Shown: positions 50,298 through 63,358, numbered from the stretch's first letter. The stretch is 64,000 bases of DNA from Pseudomonadota bacterium (GCA_018242365.1 JAFECB010000017.1:124001-188000); one strand, 5' to 3'. Program-made: numbers and translations. Notes: generated by a model not told the origin, from the sequence alone.

Positions 50298-51664
50298 CAC
50301 GCCACCTCCTGCATGGGCTGGACCAACGTGCCGGCGCGCTCGTCATCGACATAGAAACGCTTGTTCACGATGGCGTATTCGAATTCATGCCAGTAGTGGC
50401 GCAGGAAGCCCTGCACCGGCCATGCCGCGGCCTCGCCGAAGGCGCAAATCGTGTGGCCTTCGATCTGGCCGGCGGCCTGGCGCAGCATCTTGAGGTCGTC
50501 GAGGTCGGCCTGGAAGCTGGCGATGCGCTTGAGCATGCGGTGCATCCAGCCGGTGCCTTCGCGGCAGGGCGTGCACTGGCCGCAGCTTTCGGCCTTGTAG
50601 AACTGGCTGATGCGCAGGCAGGCACGCACCATGCAGGTGGTCTCGTCCATCACCACCACCGCACCCGAACCGAGGCCGGAGCCGGCGTTCTTGATGCTGT
50701 CGTAATCCATGGTCAGGCCCATCATCACCTCGCCCGGTAGCACCGGCATCGAGGAGCCACCCGGGATCACGGCCTTGAGCTTGTGCCCGTTGCGCACGCC
50801 GCCGCACAGCGCCAGCAATTCGGCAAAGGTGATGCCCAGCTTCACTTCGTGGTTGCCGGGGTTGTTGACGTGGCCGGAGACCGAGAAGATCTTGCAGCCA
50901 CCGCTGTTGGGGATGCCCTGGGCCATGAACCACTCGGGGCCGTTGCGGATGATCGCCGGCACCGAGGCATAGGTCTCGGTGTTGTTGATCGTGGTCGGCT
51001 TGCCGTACAGGCCGAAGTTGGCCGGGAACGGCGGCTTGTAGCGCGGCTGACCCTTCTTGCCCTCCAGCGACTCCATCAGCGCGGTTTCCTCGCCGCAGAT
51101 GTAGGCACCGGCACCGAGCGCGTTGTAGACGTCGATGTCGACCCCGGAGCCAAGGATGTCCTTGCCCAGCCAGCCATGCTGGTAGGCCTCGGCCAATGCC
51201 TCTTCGATGTGCTCGAACGGTTCCAGGTGGAACTCGCCGCGCATGTAGTTGTAGGCCGCACGGGTATTGGTGGCATAGCAGGCGATCGCCAGCCCCTCGA
51301 TCACCGAATGCGGGTTGTAGCGCAGGATGTCGCGGTCCTTGCAGGTGCCGGGTTCGGATTCATCCGAATTGCACAGGATGTACTTCTCGCCATCGTGCTT
51401 GGGCATGAAGCTCCACTTCAGCCCGGTCGGAAAGCCTGCACCACCACGGCCACGCAGGCCCGAGGCCTTGACGATTTCGATCACCTGCGCGGGCGGAATC
51501 TTCTCGATGAGGATCTTGCGCAGCGCCTGGTAGCCGCCGGTCTTGAGGTAATTCTCGTACGACCACGGCTTGTCGAAATGCAGCGTGGTGTAGACCGCCT
51601 GGTGCGCCTGCGGCGCCGGACCGACCGGACCCGTGGCTTCCGAGTAGTAGGTGTGCCCGATCAT
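50297..51664 (-). CDS. nuoF: NADH-quinone oxidoreductase subunit F
   Basis: A 455-residue flavoprotein that binds NADH, FMN and cluster N3. [18 protein letters not shown] is the NADH/FMN loop, [28 protein letters not shown] the FMN site, and [16 protein letters not shown] with a downstream Cys the [4Fe-4S] ligands. It shares one base with the nuoE stop codon (TAATG). Confidence 0.97.
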   Translation of the reverse strand: MIGHTYYSEATGPVGPAPQAHQAVYTTLHFDKPWSYENYLKTGGYQALRKILIEKIPPAQVIEIVKASGLRGRGGAGFPTGLKWSFMPKHDGEKYILCNSDESEPGTCKDRDILRYNPHSVIEGLAIACYATNTRAAYNYMRGEFHLEPFEHIEEALAEAYQHGWLGKDILGSGVDIDVYNALGAGAYICGEETALMESLEGKKGQPRYKPPFPANFGLYGKPTTINNTETYASVPAIIRNGPEWFMAQGIPNSGGCKIFSVSGHVNNPGNHEVKLGITFAELLALCGGVRNGHKLKAVIPGGSSMPVLPGEVMMGLTMDYDSIKNAGSGLGSGAVVVMDETTCMVRACLRISQFYKAESCGQCTPCREGTGWMHRMLKRIASFQADLDDLKMLRQAAGQIEGHTICAFGEAAAWPVQGFLRHYWHEFEYAIVNKRFYVDDERAGTLVQPMQEVA

Positions 51665-52191
51665 TACTTCAGCCCGTCCAGCAGCTCATCCACCTTCTGC
51701 GGCGTGAGCTTCTCGTGATAGTGCCCGTTGATCACCGCCGCCGGCGCACCGCAGCAGGCGGCCACGCATTCTTCCTCGCAGCGCAGGTAGACGCGACCAT
51801 CGGCGGTGGATTGGCCCAACTTCACACCGAGCTTCCTTTCGGCATGTGCGACCAGGTCTTCGGCGCCGTTCAACCAGCAGCTGATATTGGTGCAGAACGA
51901 CACGCTGTTGCGGCCGACCGGCTCCAGTTCGAACATCGAATAGAAGCTCGCCACCTCGTAGGCCCACACCGGCGGCAGGCCAAGGTATTTGGCCACTGCC
52001 GCGATGAGTTCATCACTCAGCCAGCCGTGGTTCTGCTCCTGCGCCGCAAACAGGCCCTGCAGCACCGCCGAACGCTTCTGCTGGGCCGGGAACTTGGTCA
52101 GCCAGTGGTCGATATGGGCGCGGGTTGCGTCCGACAGCGCGACCAACGGATCGACGTGGCGGCAGGCTTCGAAATTACCGGTGGCTTTCAT
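51664..52191 (-). CDS. nuoE: NADH-quinone oxidoreductase subunit E
   Basis: A 175-residue thioredoxin-like [2Fe-2S] subunit. The ligand pattern is CTNISC and [14 protein letters not shown], binding cluster N1a next to the FMN of Nuo[18 protein letters not shown] is the usual helix. Overlaps nuoD by 4 nt. Confidence 0.96.
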   Translation of the reverse strand: MKATGNFEACRHVDPLVALSDATRAHIDHWLTKFPAQQKRSAVLQGLFAAQEQNHGWLSDELIAAVAKYLGLPPVWAYEVASFYSMFELEPVGRNSVSFCTNISCWLNGAEDLVAHAERKLGVKLGQSTADGRVYLRCEEECVAACCGAPAAVINGHYHEKLTPQKVDELLDGLK

Positions 52192-53498
52192 CGATCAACC
52201 TCGCCGAATACCAGGTCATACGTCCCGATCATCGCCACCACGTCGGACAGCATGTGCCCCTTCACGATCTCGTCCATCGAGGACAGATGGGCGAAGCCCG
52301 GCGCGCGCAGGTGCACGCGGAACGGCTTGTTGGCCCCATCGCTGACCAGATAGCAACCGAACTCGCCCTTGGGCGCTTCCACTGCCGCATAGGTTTCACC
52401 GGCCGGCACGCAGTAGCCTTCCGAGAACAGCTTGAAGTGATGGATCAGCGCTTCCATGCTGGTCTTCATTTCGGTGCGGCTGGGCGGCGCGACCTTGTAG
52501 TTGTTGACCATCACCGGGCCGGGGTTGGTCTTCAGCCACGCCACGCACTGCTGGATGATCCGGTTGGACTGGCGCATCTCGGCCATTCGCACCAGATAGC
52601 GGTCGTAGCAGTCGCCGTTGACGCCGACCGGGATGTCGAAATCGACCTCGGCGTACTTCGCGTAGGGCTGCTTCTTGCGCAGGTCCCACTCGATCCCGGA
52701 GCCGCGCAGCATCGCGCCGCTCATGCCCCAGGACTTGGCCTGTTCCGGGGTAACCACGCCGATCCCGACGGTGCGCTGCTTCCAGATCCGGTTGTCGGTC
52801 AGCAGGGTTTCGTATTCGTCGACGCGCTCGGGGAAGGTCTCGGTGAAGCGCTGCAGGTAATCCAGCAGCGAACCTTCGCGCGCCTCGTTGAAGCGCTTGA
52901 GCTTGGCACCCTTGTGCCAGGGCGATTCCTTGTACTTGGGCATGTGGTCGGGAAGGTCGCGGTAGACCCCGCCCGGCCGGTAATAGGCCGCGTGCATGCG
53001 CGCGCCGGAGACCGCCTCGTAGCAGTCCATCAACTCTTCACGTTCGCGGAACGCGTACAGGAATGCCGCCATCGCGCCGAGGTCGAGCGCATTGCTGCCC
53101 AGCCACATCAGGTGGTTGAGGATGCGGGTGATCTCATCGAACAGGGTGCGGATCCACTGCCCGCGTTCGGGCACCTCGATCCCCATCAGGGTTTCGATGG
53201 CACGCACGTAGGCGTGCTCGTTGCACATCATCGAGACGTAATCGAGTCGATCCATGTACGGGATCGATTGGTTGAACGGCTTCGATTCCGCCAGCTTCTC
53301 GGTGCCGCGATGCAGCAGGCCGACATGCGGATCGGCGCGGCGCACCACTTCGCCGTCCATTTCCAGGATCAGGCGCAGCACGCCATGCGCGGCCGGATGC
53401 TGGGGACCGAAGTTCAGGGTGTAATTCTTGATTTCCTGCCGGGCTTCGTCCGGGTTGCTGGCGAAGGCCTCGCCGCTGGGCATCACATGCGCATTCAT
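52188..53498 (-). CDS. nuoD: NADH-quinone oxidoreductase subunit D
   Basis: A 436-residue 49-kDa-type subunit that forms the quinone pocket with NuoB. It has [22 protein letters not shown] with the key His pair, [29 protein letters not shown] and the C-terminal [35 protein letters not shown] hydrogenase-like end. Overlaps nuoC by 4 nt. Confidence 0.97.
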   Translation of the reverse strand: MNAHVMPSGEAFASNPDEARQEIKNYTLNFGPQHPAAHGVLRLILEMDGEVVRRADPHVGLLHRGTEKLAESKPFNQSIPYMDRLDYVSMMCNEHAYVRAIETLMGIEVPERGQWIRTLFDEITRILNHLMWLGSNALDLGAMAAFLYAFREREELMDCYEAVSGARMHAAYYRPGGVYRDLPDHMPKYKESPWHKGAKLKRFNEAREGSLLDYLQRFTETFPERVDEYETLLTDNRIWKQRTVGIGVVTPEQAKSWGMSGAMLRGSGIEWDLRKKQPYAKYAEVDFDIPVGVNGDCYDRYLVRMAEMRQSNRIIQQCVAWLKTNPGPVMVNNYKVAPPSRTEMKTSMEALIHHFKLFSEGYCVPAGETYAAVEAPKGEFGCYLVSDGANKPFRVHLRAPGFAHLSSMDEIVKGHMLSDVVAMIGTYDLVFGEVDR

Positions 53499-54256
53499 CG
53501 GCGGTCCTCGCGGTCGAGGAGGCGGTGACCGCTTTCCTCGCTGGCGGTCGGGAAACGACTATCGTCGCGGATCGCCCGCGCCACGCCCACACGCGGCGTC
53601 ACGCTGGTCACGGGTTCATAGACCACGCGCTTGCGCTCCGGGTCGTAGCGCACCTCGACATTGCCGATCAGCGGGAAATCCTTGCGGAATGGATGACCGA
53701 CGAAACCGTAATCGGTGAGGATGCGGCGCAGGTCCGGGTGGCCTTCGAAGATCACGCCGTACAGATCGAACGCCTCGCGCTCGAACCAATCGGCACCGCG
53801 CCAGATGCCGGTGACCGAGGGCACCACCGGCAAGCCGTCGTCGGGCGCAAAGCAGCGCAGGGTCAGTCGCTGGTTGTGCTGGATCGAGAGCAATTGCATC
53901 ACCACCGCAAAACGCCGGGTCGGACGCTGGTCAGGAGCAATACCCGCCGTCGATGCCGCCTGGTGGCTGGGTTCTTCGCCCCAGTTGAAACGGCCTGGGC
54001 CATAGCCTTCCGCACCACGACCGAAACCGTGCCAGGACGCCTCGGTGCTGTCCCACTCGTCGTTGCCATAGCCGAGGTAATCGACGCCGCAGAGGTCGAT
54101 GAAGGTGTCGAAACCGAAGTCGTCGCGGAGTGCGCTCGCCGTCTCCAGCCAAGCGGTCGGCGACACCTCCAAGGTGACCTCGCCGCGCGGCTGCGCAACC
54201 TTGACCGCATCGGCTCCGAACCTTGCGACCAGTGCATCCACCAGTGGCGTGCTCAT
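53495..54256 (-). CDS. nuoC: NADH-quinone oxidoreductase subunit C
   Basis: A 253-residue 30-kDa-type subunit with [40 protein letters not shown], the family signature. Residues 60-130 include an acidic/aromatic insert ([18 protein letters not shown]). The start at 54256 (MSTPLVDAL) overlaps the nuoB stop by 4 nt; an upstream Met lies in nuoB and is rejected. Confidence 0.95.
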   Translation of the reverse strand: MSTPLVDALVARFGADAVKVAQPRGEVTLEVSPTAWLETASALRDDFGFDTFIDLCGVDYLGYGNDEWDSTEASWHGFGRGAEGYGPGRFNWGEEPSHQAASTAGIAPDQRPTRRFAVVMQLLSIQHNQRLTLRCFAPDDGLPVVPSVTGIWRGADWFEREAFDLYGVIFEGHPDLRRILTDYGFVGHPFRKDFPLIGNVEVRYDPERKRVVYEPVTSVTPRVGVARAIRDDSRFPTASEESGHRLLDREDRR

Positions 54257-54843
54257 GCGCGCGCGCCCTCGGGCTTGGCCGCCTTCGAGAACGGGTTCTG
54301 TTCCAGCCGGCGGATTTTCTTCTGCAATTGCAGGATGCCGTACACCAGCGCCTCGGCGGTCGGCGGGCAGCCCGGCACGTAGACGTCGACCGGCACCACG
54401 CGGTCGCAACCGCGCACCACCGAATACGAGTAATGGTAGTAGCCGCCGCCGTTGGCGCAGCTGCCCATCGAGATCACCCACTTCGGATCGGGCATCTGGT
54501 CGTAGACCTTGCGCAACGCCGGGGCCATCTTGTTGACCAGGGTGCCGGCCACGATCATCACGTCGGACTGCCGCGGCGACGGCCGGAACACCACGCCGTA
54601 TCGGTCAAGATCGAGGCGCGCGGCACCGGCGTGCATCATTTCCACCGCACAACAGGCCAGGCCGAAGGTCATCGGCCACATCGAGCCGGTACGCGCCCAG
54701 TTCCACAACGCATCCATGCTGGTGGTGACGAAGCCGTTCTGCTGCAACGGATTGTCATCGCCCACCCGCAGGATGTCATCCAGCCGGCCTTCCGGCAGCG
54801 GGTTGTTGGCCGCATCGAGAACGCTTTGGACGAGGTTGCTCAT
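54253..54843 (-). CDS. nuoB: NADH-quinone oxidoreductase subunit B
   Basis: A 196-residue subunit carrying the terminal [4Fe-4S] cluster N2. Tandem Cys in [30 protein letters not shown] and [15 protein letters not shown] provide the ligands. Start at 54843 ([10 protein letters not shown]) overlaps nuoA by 4 nt. The C-terminal tail is Lys/Arg/Glu-rich. Confidence 0.96.
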   Translation of the reverse strand: MSNLVQSVLDAANNPLPEGRLDDILRVGDDNPLQQNGFVTTSMDALWNWARTGSMWPMTFGLACCAVEMMHAGAARLDLDRYGVVFRPSPRQSDVMIVAGTLVNKMAPALRKVYDQMPDPKWVISMGSCANGGGYYHYSYSVVRGCDRVVPVDVYVPGCPPTAEALVYGILQLQKKIRRLEQNPFSKAAKPEGARA

Positions 54844-55196
54844 TCCCACTCCAGCGCGCCGCGCTTCCACACGTACGCAAAACCGATCACCAGCAACACG
54901 AGGAAGGTGCCCATCTCGATCAGGCCGAACAGCCCCAGTTCACGGAACACCACCGCCCACGGAAACACGAAGGCGATTTCCAGGTCGAACACGATGAACA
55001 GGATCGCCACGAGGTAGTAACGCACGTCGAACGGCATGCGCGCGTTCTCGAAGGCGTCGAACCCGCACTCGTAGGGCGCGAGCTTGTCCGGGTCGGGCCG
55101 CTTCGGGCCCAGCACGTTGCCGACGATGATCAGCGCGATGCCGATCCCGGTGGCAACGATCAGGAACAGCAGAGGGGGCAGATACTCGGCCAGCAC
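54840..55196 (-). CDS. nuoA: NADH-quinone oxidoreductase subunit A
   Basis: A 118-residue three-helix membrane subunit. [42 protein letters not shown] is the conserved loop-helix with the quinone-channel Cys. I use the GTG at 55196, with GAGG about 7 nt upstream, so that the protein begins [12 protein letters not shown], as in relatives; an ATG at 55259 would add 21 residues. It is the promoter-proximal gene of nuoA-N. Confidence 0.92.
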   Translation of the reverse strand: MLAEYLPPLLFLIVATGIGIALIIVGNVLGPKRPDPDKLAPYECGFDAFENARMPFDVRYYLVAILFIVFDLEIAFVFPWAVVFRELGLFGLIEMGTFLVLLVIGFAYVWKRGALEWE

Positions 55197-55586
55197 GCGT
55201 GCCTCTAGCGTAGGTGGGAACCGCGGGTGGAAATCCTTGCAACGCGACGTATTCGTCACTTGCTAGCCGCGCATTCTAACCGCCATGACTTGGCGCGACC
55301 AGACTTGCGTCGCGGTTTTTCGAGGCAAAGGCCCGAAACACGCGCTCGATCTGCATGACGACCGGAGCCGGTGCATTGCCATCCGCGAACCATCTCCCAT
55401 CGCGAACCTCGGCACCCTGCTGAAGCGCGCATGATCGACGCATTCCGCAATTGATGAATTCGTCCGTGATTTCGGGGCAAAACCCTCCCCTGTCGTCGTA
55501 CAAGGCCAACCCTTGACAGCCGGAAGCCGCTACTCCTAAAGTGACGGCTGCGAATATCCCATTCCGGAACCACGAGGTCAGGAACA
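55197..55586. other. Divergent intergenic region between nuoA and the exported-protein gene
   Basis: About 390 nt without a convincing gene. It must hold the nuo promoter on the minus strand, which I could not place with confidence, and a plausible sigma-70 promoter for the plus-strand gene near 55513-55542. No tRNA was found here, although a tRNA precedes nuoA in some relatives. Confidence 0.6.
55513..55542 (+). promoter_or_regulatory. Sigma-70-type promoter upstream of the exported FecR-like protein
   Basis: TTGACA (55513-55518), an 18-nt spacer and TAAAGT (55537-55542, four of six -10 matches). The predicted start would be near 55550, about 37 nt before the ATG, whose ribosome site is AGGTCAGGA. 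Confidence 0.5.
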
Positions 55587-56012
55587 ATGAAAACGCTTGC
55601 AATCATTCTTGCTGCCTCCAGCCTCGCTTTTGCGGGTGCCGTCGGCGCACAGTCGCAGGATCATGTCACCCTGCGGGTCAAGGCTGGTTCGGCCATGGTC
55701 AGCAACGGCGGTGACTTTGCGCCCGCCCAGAGCGGACAGGCCGTGTCGCCTGGCGACAAGCTGTCGATCGATGCCGATACCGACGTGCAGGCGGTGTACG
55801 ACCGTGGCACGGCGGCGACCAGCGATGACTGCGTCATCGAGTTCAAGGGCAAGCCTGGCGTTTACGTCGTGCCGAGCGAATGCAAGGCGGCGGGTGCGTG
55901 GGTTGCTGGCTCCAATGGCGTCAATATCTGGACCGTCGGTGCGGTTGCAGTCTTGCTCGGCGCGACCTTGGGCGACTCCCACGAAGAGCCGGTCAGTCAG
56001 GGCGGAATCTGA
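55587..56012 (+). CDS. Small exported protein with FecR-like beta domain
   Basis: A 141-residue protein with a cleavable signal peptide (MKTLAIILAASSLAFAGAVGA, AQSQ). The mature part, VTLRVKAGSAMVSNGGDFAPAQSGQAVSPGDKLSIDADTDVQAVYDRG, resembles the FecR-type beta fold, and two Cys could pair. A hydrophobic stretch near the C-terminus (NIWTVGAVAVLLGATLG) may be a membrane anchor. A terminator follows 40 nt after the stop. Function unknown; it precedes a polysaccharide ligase gene, hinting at an envelope role. Confidence 0.72.
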   Translation: MKTLAIILAASSLAFAGAVGAQSQDHVTLRVKAGSAMVSNGGDFAPAQSGQAVSPGDKLSIDADTDVQAVYDRGTAATSDDCVIEFKGKPGVYVVPSECKAAGAWVAGSNGVNIWTVGAVAVLLGATLGDSHEEPVSQGGI

Positions 56013-56047
56013 CGTCTCCGGCGTTTCGTGCGCCGAGGTGTTGAATC

Positions 56048-57553
56048 ATGCGGGACAGGTCGAAAGGCCTGTCCCGTTTCTTTTGCAGCAACGCGGACGG
56101 GCGTGAATTGAATCTGTTCCAGGGACAGGATGACCGTCGGGGATTGGCGGCGGCGATCACGACTTGCCTGATGGTCGTGTTGCTGGTGGCTGCATGGCTG
56201 CTGGGTGGTCCGACCCGCGACAGCAGTTGGCACGACGAGGGGTTGCAGCTGTTGTCACTGCCCGTCCTGGTGATGGCGGTTGCCGCCCTGCTGCGCATGC
56301 CGCCGCGTACCCCGATGGCGCGAGCAGCGCTGGCCGTCATGCTGGCGGCTTTTGCGGTGGTCGCAATGCAATTGCTGCCGCTGCCTGCAAGTCTGTGGAT
56401 GGCCTCGCCACCGCGTGCGGCACTGGCACGGGATTTGGCGACGGCCGGCGTCACCGTATTCCCGCATCGATGGACCCTTACGCCTTACGGTACCGAGGAA
56501 GCGTTGTGGCGCTTGCTGCCACCGTTCGCGGCGTTCCTTGCCGGGTTGGTGGTCGCGCGCAGGTTCCGGCGTCCCTTTCTGGTGCTGATCGTGCTGTTGA
56601 CGATGGCGAATCTGGGATTCGCGCTCCAGCAAAACGGCTTGCCGCAGAACAGCCCGCTGCGCCTGTATCCGGTAATGGATGGCGTGCCGATGTTCGGTGG
56701 CATCTTCGTCAACCAGAACCACTTCGCTGCGGCGCTGGTCATCGCCATGGCCTTGTCGTTGTGCCTTGCCGTCGATTTCTGGCGTAGGCGCGTTCCCGGA
56801 ACCCGCAAACGCGAGCTGCAGGCACTGGCTTGCACGGGCTTGGGCATGGCCTGCCTGTTCGCCGTGCATCTGACCAGTTCACGCGCCGGCATGGCCTTGC
56901 TGGTGCCCGTGCTGGCCGGCTGCCTCTTGATCTCGGGGCTGGTGCGGATGGACTGGCTGGTTCAGCGTACCTGGCTGATGTGGGCCTTGGTCGCGTTGGC
57001 CGCGATCACCGCCGGCGTGTCACTGCACTGGATGGCGGGCATCCCGGGGCAGGACCCCCGCTTCATCATCGCCGACGCCACCTTCAAACTTGGCCTGTCC
57101 TGGCTGCCTTGGGGCAGCGGTGCCGGCAGCCTGACACCGGTGTTTGAATCCCGGTTGCCGGAAAGCCTGTGGATCCCCAATTTCGTCAATCACGCCCACA
57201 ACGAGTTCGCTCAGTGGTGGCTGACCGGTGGGTTGCCGGGGATGATCGTCGTGCTCGCTGGCGTGGGCGTGTTTGTCGCGGCAGGCATTCGCTTGTTGCA
57301 AGTGCGTGGTCGTCGTTCCGCGTCATTGGTGGCGAGCGGCTGCTGGATGGCCATCGCTGCGACGTTGGTGCATTCCTGGGTGGATTTTCCGCTTGGCACG
57401 CTCACGCTGGCCACCACCGTCGGCTTGCTGGCGGGGCTGCTGTTTGCCTCGCTGGAGGACATGGCACCGCAGGATGATCGACAAGTGGCCGTGGCACGCT
57501 CGCGCACCTCGCCCACGGACGCTGCAAACCAGCTCAGCCAACAGGCAGGCTGA
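56048..57553 (+). CDS. O-antigen ligase/polymerase family membrane protein (Wzy_C)
   Basis: A protein of up to 501 residues with ten or more transmembrane helices, an NQNHFAAALVIAMALSL region and a late periplasmic loop GSGAGSLTPVFESR with VNHAHNEFAQWWLTGG, the Wzy_C/WaaL signature with catalytic-type His and Arg. It would join or polymerise surface glycans. The first ATG (56048) lies before a terminator hairpin (56051-56076), so the true start is probably further in, for example the TTG at 56108 with GGACGG upstream. Its last 20 nt overlap convergent truB. Which glycan it handles is unknown. Confidence 0.78.
   Translation: MRDRSKGLSRFFCSNADGRELNLFQGQDDRRGLAAAITTCLMVVLLVAAWLLGGPTRDSSWHDEGLQLLSLPVLVMAVAALLRMPPRTPMARAALAVMLAAFAVVAMQLLPLPASLWMASPPRAALARDLATAGVTVFPHRWTLTPYGTEEALWRLLPPFAAFLAGLVVARRFRRPFLVLIVLLTMANLGFALQQNGLPQNSPLRLYPVMDGVPMFGGIFVNQNHFAAALVIAMALSLCLAVDFWRRRVPGTRKRELQALACTGLGMACLFAVHLTSSRAGMALLVPVLAGCLLISGLVRMDWLVQRTWLMWALVALAAITAGVSLHWMAGIPGQDPRFIIADATFKLGLSWLPWGSGAGSLTPVFESRLPESLWIPNFVNHAHNEFAQWWLTGGLPGMIVVLAGVGVFVAAGIRLLQVRGRRSASLVASGCWMAIAATLVHSWVDFPLGTLTLATTVGLLAGLLFASLEDMAPQDDRQVAVARSRTSPTDAANQLSQQAG
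56051..56084 (+). terminator. Rho-independent terminator after the exported FecR-like protein
   Basis: A perfect 9-bp stem CGGGACAGG with CCTGTCCCG, an 8-nt loop and TTTCTTTT. It overlaps the first 12 codons of the longest reading of the following ligase gene. Confidence 0.75.
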
Positions 57554-58490
57554 CCGCCCAGCAGAACAGACGACTGGGGCGCAGCGCGCCTTCGGCGTTT
57601 ACCTCGCCCAGTCCCAAGCCGCGGCCAAACTCATCCAGCACCGCCACCTGCCGCTCGCGGGGCTGATAGGGGCCGTGCAGGCCCTGACCATGCGCCAACC
57701 GCTGCGCCTGTGCTTGATTGACGCGCACGCAGGGCCATGACGCCATCCCGGATTCCACCGGCAACAGGCAGGCTTCCAGCACGCGTTCTCCGGCCTGTTC
57801 GAGCAGCAATTCGAGTTCGTCCAGGGTCCACATCCGTGGCTCGCGGAACGGATCCACCCACAGCCGCCGCAGCGCTGCCACGTGCGCGCCGCAGCCGAGC
57901 AATTCGCCGAGGTCGCGAACCAGGCTGCGGACATAGGTGCCGGAGCCGCATTCGACATGCAGGCGCAAGTTCGGCGTGCCGGCGTCCAGCAAGTCGGCGG
58001 CATTGAGCAGGTCGAAGGCGTGCACGTCCACCGGGCGCGTGTCGATTTCAATCGTCTCACCGCGGCGTGCCCGCACGTAGAGCGGTTCACCGCCCCGCTT
58101 GAGCGCCGAGAAGATCGGGGGGCGCTGCTCGATGCGCCCGGTCAGGCTTCGAAGCGCAGAATCAATCTGGTCAACGGTCAACGCCGGTACCGCCCGCTCG
58201 CGCAGCGGCTGCCCGTCCGCGTCGTCGCTATCGGTGACGATGCCGAGGCGCGCCACTGTCTCGTAGGCCTTGCGTGCACCCAGCAGGCCACCAGCGATCT
58301 TGGTCGCCTCGCCGAAACAGATCGGCAACAATCCGGTTGCGAGTGGGTCGAGGCTGCCGGTGTGACCGCCCTTCTCTGCGCGAAACAGATGGCGCGCACG
58401 CTGCAGTGCCTGGTTCGACGAAAGCCCTTGCGGCTTGTCGAGCAACAGGATGCCGTCGAGCTTGCGGAACTGGGTGCGCGGACGCGTCAT
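57534..58490 (-). CDS. truB: tRNA pseudouridine-55 synthase TruB
   Basis: A 318-residue enzyme forming pseudouridine 55 in the T-arm of tRNAs. GILLLDKPQGLSSNQALQ and GGHTGSLDPLATGLLP with catalytic Asp48 are clear, as are RPPIFSALKRGGEPLYVRAR and CGSGTYVRSLVRDLGE; a C-terminal PUA-type domain is present. It is the last gene of the rimP-nusA-infB-rbfA-truB operon and lies 151 nt after rbfA. Confidence 0.95.
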   Translation of the reverse strand: MTRPRTQFRKLDGILLLDKPQGLSSNQALQRARHLFRAEKGGHTGSLDPLATGLLPICFGEATKIAGGLLGARKAYETVARLGIVTDSDDADGQPLRERAVPALTVDQIDSALRSLTGRIEQRPPIFSALKRGGEPLYVRARRGETIEIDTRPVDVHAFDLLNAADLLDAGTPNLRLHVECGSGTYVRSLVRDLGELLGCGAHVAALRRLWVDPFREPRMWTLDELELLLEQAGERVLEACLLPVESGMASWPCVRVNQAQAQRLAHGQGLHGPYQPRERQVAVLDEFGRGLGLGEVNAEGALRPSRLFCWAVSLPVG

Positions 58491-58641
58491 CGGTAGATTC
58501 TATGACAACGCCGAACCTGCGCCGCGCATGAAGTGGTCAGTCGCGATGCGCTACGCGATGACACCGCCTGTCTCAAATGAAGTCGAGCAAGGTGCGTGCG
58601 GATCGCAACGTCGTCATTCCCCAGCATGGGGAATCCGGCCA

Positions 58642-58983
58642 TCAGCCGTTGCGCAACAGGGCGTCGATGCGTTCGCCGCGCTCGACCGAACTGTCGTAGT
58701 GGAAGCGCAGTTCCGGCACATGCCGCATCCGCACCGCATGCGCCAGCCGGTGGCGGATTTCCGGAGCCAGCGTGTTGAGGGCCTTCACCGTCGCTATTGC
58801 GCGCTCCGGCATCAAGACGGTGACGAATACCTTGGCATGCGCCATGTCGCGGGTGATTTCGACATCGGACACGCTGGTCGAATCCAGCCCGTGCTCACGC
58901 ACGGCTTCATGGACCAGCGTCCCCAATTCCCGCCGCAGCAGGGCGGAGACGCGATCAGTGCGATGGAAGGATTTGGTAGGCAT
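58642..58983 (-). CDS. rbfA: Ribosome-binding factor A
   Basis: A 113-residue KH-like protein of 30S maturation. SFHRTDRVSALLRRELGTLVHEAV, VSDVEITRDMAHAKVFVTV and APEIRHRLAHAVRMRHVPELRFHYDSSVERGERI are the family's conserved blocks. Between infB and truB, in the usual order. Confidence 0.95.
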   Translation of the reverse strand: MPTKSFHRTDRVSALLRRELGTLVHEAVREHGLDSTSVSDVEITRDMAHAKVFVTVLMPERAIATVKALNTLAPEIRHRLAHAVRMRHVPELRFHYDSSVERGERIDALLRNG

Positions 58984-59000
58984 GTGCGGGACTTGTTGTT

Positions 59001-59108
59001 CTCGGGACCGGGGACTGGGGACCAGGGGAACCGGGAGAGCAAAAGCAGCGATCGTTGCCGCTGCCCTTGATTTTCCCGGGTCCCGGGTCCCGGGTCCCCG
59101 GTCCCGGC
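59001..59108. repeat. GGGACC-type imperfect inverted repeat between infB and rbfA
   Basis: The arm CGGGACCGGGGACTGGGGACC (about 59003 onward) is mirrored by repeated CCCGGGT units and CCCCGGTCCCGG at 59074-59106, with about 35 nt between. It can fold into a long hairpin in the transcript and fills most of the 131-nt gap inside an essential operon. Confidence 0.65.
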
Positions 59109-59114
59109 TACACC

Positions 59115-61748
<2,634 letters not shown>

Positions 61749-61864
61749 TCGGTTTTCGCTGCCTTTGATCGCCACGGGGGCGACCGAATCGGGGGAATTG
61801 TAGGGCGGGCCTCGACCCGCCAACCAATCAATTCAATCGGCGCAGGCCACAGGCCCGCTCCTGT

Positions 61865-63352
61865 TCATTCAAACCAGTGGCGGCGCGCTTCCATGATCAG
61901 CGTCGCCGCGCGCTCATCGTCCATGCCGTCGATGTCGGCGATTTCATCGGTCGCCAGTTCGGCCAGGTCTTCGCGCGTACGCACGCCGCGCTCGGCCAGT
62001 GCATAGGCGGTGCCTTCGTCCATGCCCGGCAGGTCCAACAGGTCCTGCGCCGGCTGGTTCTCCTCCAGCCCCTCCTCCACCGCCAGCGCGTCATGCAGCA
62101 ACGCATCGCGGGCGCGCGAGCGCAATTCCTCGACGATGTCCTCGTCGAAGTCCTCGACCGCCAGCAATTCGGCGACCGGCACGTAGGCGACTTCCTCGAC
62201 CGTGCTGAAGCCTTCGCCCACCAGGATGCCGGCGATTTCCTCGTCGACTTCGAGCTTCTCCATGAACAACGCCTTCGCCGCCGCCTGTTCGGATTCGGAC
62301 TTGGCGCGCACCTGGTCGGCGGTCATCACGTTGAGCTGCCAGCCGGTCATGCGGCTGGCCAGGCGCACGTTCTGGCCGCCACGACCAATCGCCTTGGCGA
62401 GGTTTTCCTCGGCCACCGCGAGATCCATCGAATGCTTGTCTTCGTCGACCACGATGGATTGCACTTCGGCCGGCGCCATCGCATTGATCACGTACTGCGC
62501 CGGGTTGTCGCTCCACAGGATGATGTCGACGCGCTCGCCATTGAGCTCGTTGGTCACCGCCTGCACACGCGAGCCGCGCATGCCGATGCAGGCACCGATC
62601 GGGTCGGTGCGGTTGTCGTGCGCCAGCACCGCGATCTTGGCGCGGTCGCCCGGATCGCGCGCGCAGGCCTTGATCGACACCAGGCCCTGGCCGACTTCCG
62701 GCACCTCCAGCTTGAACAGCTCCATCATGAACTCGGGCGCGGCGCGGCTGATGAACAGTTGCGGGCCACGCGGCTCGCTGCGGACGTCGAACAGGTAGCC
62801 GCGCACGCGGTCACCGGTGCGCAGCACGTCGCGCGGAATGCCCTTGTCCTTGGCGATGATGGCCTCGGCATTGCCGCCGAGGTCCACGTAGATGTTGCCG
62901 CGCTCGGCGCGCTTGACCACGCCGGTGACCAGCTCGCCAACGCGATCCTTCCACGCATCGACCACCTGCGCGCGCTCGGCTTCGCGTACGCGCTGCACGA
63001 TGACCTGCTTGGCGGCCTGCGCGGCGATGCGCCCGAATTCGGGGTTCTCGATCTGCTCTTCGATGTAGTCGCCGATCTCGGCGTCCTCGCTCTCGTCGAC
63101 CGCATCCATCAGGCGCAGCTGGCGGTCCGGCGATTCCATCACCACGTCGTCGGCCACCACTTCCCAGCGGCGGAAGGTTTCGTAGCTGCCGTCCTTGGGA
63201 TCGATCTGGACGCGGATCAACACGTCCTGCTCGGCATAGCGCTTCTTCGCCGCCGACGCCAGCGCCGCTTCCATCGCTTCGAGGATCACCGTCTCCGGGA
63301 CGCCCTTCTCGGCGGCGACCGCATCGACGACCTGCAACAGTTCCTTGCTCAT
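61865..63352 (-). CDS. nusA: Transcription elongation/termination factor NusA
   Basis: A 495-residue NusA: an N-terminal RNA-polymerase-binding domain (MSKELLQVVDAVAAEKGVP), S1 domain (LVTGVVKRAERGNIYVDLG), KH1/KH2 (GACIGMRGSRVQAVTNELNGERVDIILW, KAIGRGGQNVRLASRMTGW) and two C-terminal acidic repeats of the gammaproteobacterial type. It follows rimP by 6 nt. Confidence 0.97.
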   Translation of the reverse strand: MSKELLQVVDAVAAEKGVPETVILEAMEAALASAAKKRYAEQDVLIRVQIDPKDGSYETFRRWEVVADDVVMESPDRQLRLMDAVDESEDAEIGDYIEEQIENPEFGRIAAQAAKQVIVQRVREAERAQVVDAWKDRVGELVTGVVKRAERGNIYVDLGGNAEAIIAKDKGIPRDVLRTGDRVRGYLFDVRSEPRGPQLFISRAAPEFMMELFKLEVPEVGQGLVSIKACARDPGDRAKIAVLAHDNRTDPIGACIGMRGSRVQAVTNELNGERVDIILWSDNPAQYVINAMAPAEVQSIVVDEDKHSMDLAVAEENLAKAIGRGGQNVRLASRMTGWQLNVMTADQVRAKSESEQAAAKALFMEKLEVDEEIAGILVGEGFSTVEEVAYVPVAELLAVEDFDEDIVEELRSRARDALLHDALAVEEGLEENQPAQDLLDLPGMDEGTAYALAERGVRTREDLAELATDEIADIDGMDDERAATLIMEARRHWFE

Positions 63353-63358
63353 GCCCGC

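Noticed and set aside
55197..55586. tRNA gene upstream of nuoA
   Set aside because: No cloverleaf, TTCRA T-loop or acceptor pairing could be found in either strand.
55276..55602. Minus-strand ORF with a signal-peptide-like start and lipobox-like AASGC
   Set aside because: It covers the promoter and first codons of the better-supported plus-strand exported protein and shows no recognisable domain after the first 35 residues.
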